Source: CAZHMN01 sp964533705
GTDB lineage: Bacteria; Electryoneota; B3-LCP
DNA length: 6,689 nt
Assembly (NCBI GenBank): GCA_964533705.1
Contig: CAZHMN010000121.1
Location: forward strand, 1 to 6,689
Reading direction: 5' to 3'
Position 1 is the stretch's first letter, and every line of letters starts with the position of its first letter. Under the pieces are notes generated by a model that was not told where the DNA came from, did no database searches, and saw only the letters and a list, made by a program, of their open reading frames with translations. A program made the translations under genes and the position numbers. Positions 6,501 to 6,689 of the stretch are shown here, in pieces.

Positions 6501-6689
6501 TCTTGGAAGATGATTACTCCAACAGCGGCATCCCCGACAGCGACGGTCCAGAGCGCATGATCGCTCCTTACTGGGAGGATTTATCCCCGCAGCGGACTAA
6601 CAGCGGCAAGGTGTGGCGCTGGTATGATGCCACTAATCACCGGCTGATCGTGGAGTATAACCACATCGAACAGTACGCTCCGACCGGTG
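3512..6689 (+). CDS. Secreted gingipain-type cysteine peptidase (family C25) with C-terminal beta-sandwich repeats, 3' end outside window
   Basis: The frame is open for 1059 codons to the window edge, so the C-terminus is missing. A signal peptide is clear: Lys2-Arg3, then a leucine-rich core, with likely cleavage after Ala23 (INA/G). Residues about 24-215 look like a pro-region. The C25 catalytic domain covers about 220-590. It contains WDMLLIT near 222, LCGDD at 289-293, an acidic YYSGLDGNW loop at 316-324 rich in Asp, VFVGR at 344-348, the catalytic histidine in LGHAD (His452), the nucleophile in GCMCGGF (Cys488, fitting the gingipain CxxGxF pattern) and FGDPTLD from 582. The His-Cys spacing of 36 is close to that in gingipains. 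A C25-type Ig-like domain follows (about 591-679). Two repeats of about 117 residues then occur, with GNGNGQLDFGE at 697-707 and GNNNHNLDPGE at 814-824. A further beta-sandwich region begins near 917, with FQYYGVTYDS at 974-983 and NGW at 989-991. Start: ATG with GGAGA 6 nt upstream. It probably degrades external protein. Export by type IX secretion is plausible, but the diagnostic C-terminal sorting domain is not in view. Substrate preference cannot be read. Confidence 0.92.
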   Translation, partial: MKRLTAPLLLLLAIGLLAPAINAGTTTHTYFFSQPRVEVINGQATVILDGAPTWGRVGQPLLPQQPVELLLAPGEEAVSIKVETANPVVLGDGYRIPHRQQPYPLSIGPQAKPTPADEAIYSSNEPFPVELAGDLQTQFLSGHGIAYAAVYPVTYRPVSGELAYYPWIKVTVESRPTPKAQQANLQMLKRTRAVQERLAGMIQNPEVIPVYGPQAPTDPDSWDMLLITTNNFAPGYQEYVDYKNRSGVLTTVMTVEEIYANYPGIDNQDKIRNCIIDYYTNYDITYVFLCGDDEQVPCRALWCNAGYVDDLPADLYYSGLDGNWNDDGDNQWGEPGEDDLIGEVFVGRSCADTGTEIPNFVNKTLMYQRTPVVSDVDLALMTGEDLGWTIWAWEYKEEIRLGSSNWGYTTVGFPPNFTVGTLYETPGNYWSAMDDLLPLLNMGPNMVNHLGHADYGYVMQFYTNQITDNNFTNNGVNANFFIGYSQGCMCGGFDQSTDCILEAFTTIAHAAVAFVGNSRYGWGDLSTTNGPSQHFDRQFFDALFAEDITTLAWMNQDSKEENIWMIPSDNTIRWCYYELNLFGDPTLDVWTAEPGTFFPTYNSAVLLGSQTYQVTNISVPGALVTISMDNEVLGQGEANASGVATVTFDQPLLQLGDLDLMITAHDMLPYEGTVTVIPPSGPYVIFSSCVIEDAVTGNGNGQLDFGESVELTMTVENVGVANATGINLVLSCTDPLITISDSTAYAGDITAGATSTVNNAFAFDVAPEVEDGYGISFTLTAADAGSSWESYFVIEGHAPVAQYTSLYIDDPAPGNNNHNLDPGETATFQITITNEGTSDVDNLMMTLSTTDPYLVVTSGAVNLGTVLAGESAMGSYTVEALSSCPQEHTADLQLDFSGDGGYVGTDDFSIVVGDILYDPTGPDNWGYVAYDPFDAPETPVYEWVEICADSGGPGTLVNFTSDDQVFQYALPFSFQYYGVTYDSFTVATNGWIAPGIVLEDDYSNSGIPDSDGPERMIAPYWEDLSPQRTNSGKVWRWYDATNHRLIVEYNHIEQYAPTG

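Noticed and set aside
1..6689. CRISPR array, tRNA or rRNA, transposase, toxin-antitoxin or defence operon
   Set aside because: No regularly spaced direct repeats, no cloverleaf or rRNA-like segment, and no gene of those families was found on either strand.

Overview
The window is ordinary bacterial chromosome of moderate GC. It holds three substantial genes: an ADP-forming acyl-CoA synthetase (+), lipoyl synthase lipA (-), and the first 1059 codons of a large secreted gingipain-type (family C25) cysteine peptidase (+) that runs off the right edge. Secreted C25 peptidases followed by stacked beta-sandwich repeats are typical of the Bacteroidota/FCB group and neighbouring candidate phyla (Cloacimonadota, Zixibacteria, Marinimicrobia and similar). 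A lineage of that kind is the best guess, but nothing here fixes the phylum.

Layout. Bases 1-138 are an AT-rich leader. Bases 139-2193 encode a fused alpha-beta NDP-forming acetate/acyl-CoA ligase. It meets lipA (3055-2198) tail to tail with only 4 bp between the stop codons. The apparent terminator of the ligase gene lies inside the 3' coding end of lipA, at 2254-2283. The 456-bp divergent region 3056-3511 contains a likely lipA promoter (minus strand), a 74-bp MITE/REP-like palindromic element (3162-3235) and a very good extended -10 promoter (3391-3419) that would drive the peptidase. From 3512 to the window end is one open frame: signal peptide, pro-region, C25 catalytic domain with His452 and Cys488, an Ig-like domain, two repeats of about 117 residues with a conserved Asn/Gly-rich LDxGE turn, and the start of a further beta-sandwich region.

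Functional links. The ligase makes ATP from acyl-CoA (or the reverse). LipA makes the lipoyl cofactor used by 2-oxoacid dehydrogenases and the glycine cleavage system. Both touch acyl-CoA metabolism, but their convergent orientation argues against a shared operon. The peptidase is a separate, probably exported, transcription unit. I see no tRNA, rRNA, CRISPR array, transposase, toxin-antitoxin pair or defence gene, and no convincing new multi-gene system. The points most worth a second look are the terminator embedded in lipA, the palindromic element, and the catalytic-site and repeat architecture of the peptidase.
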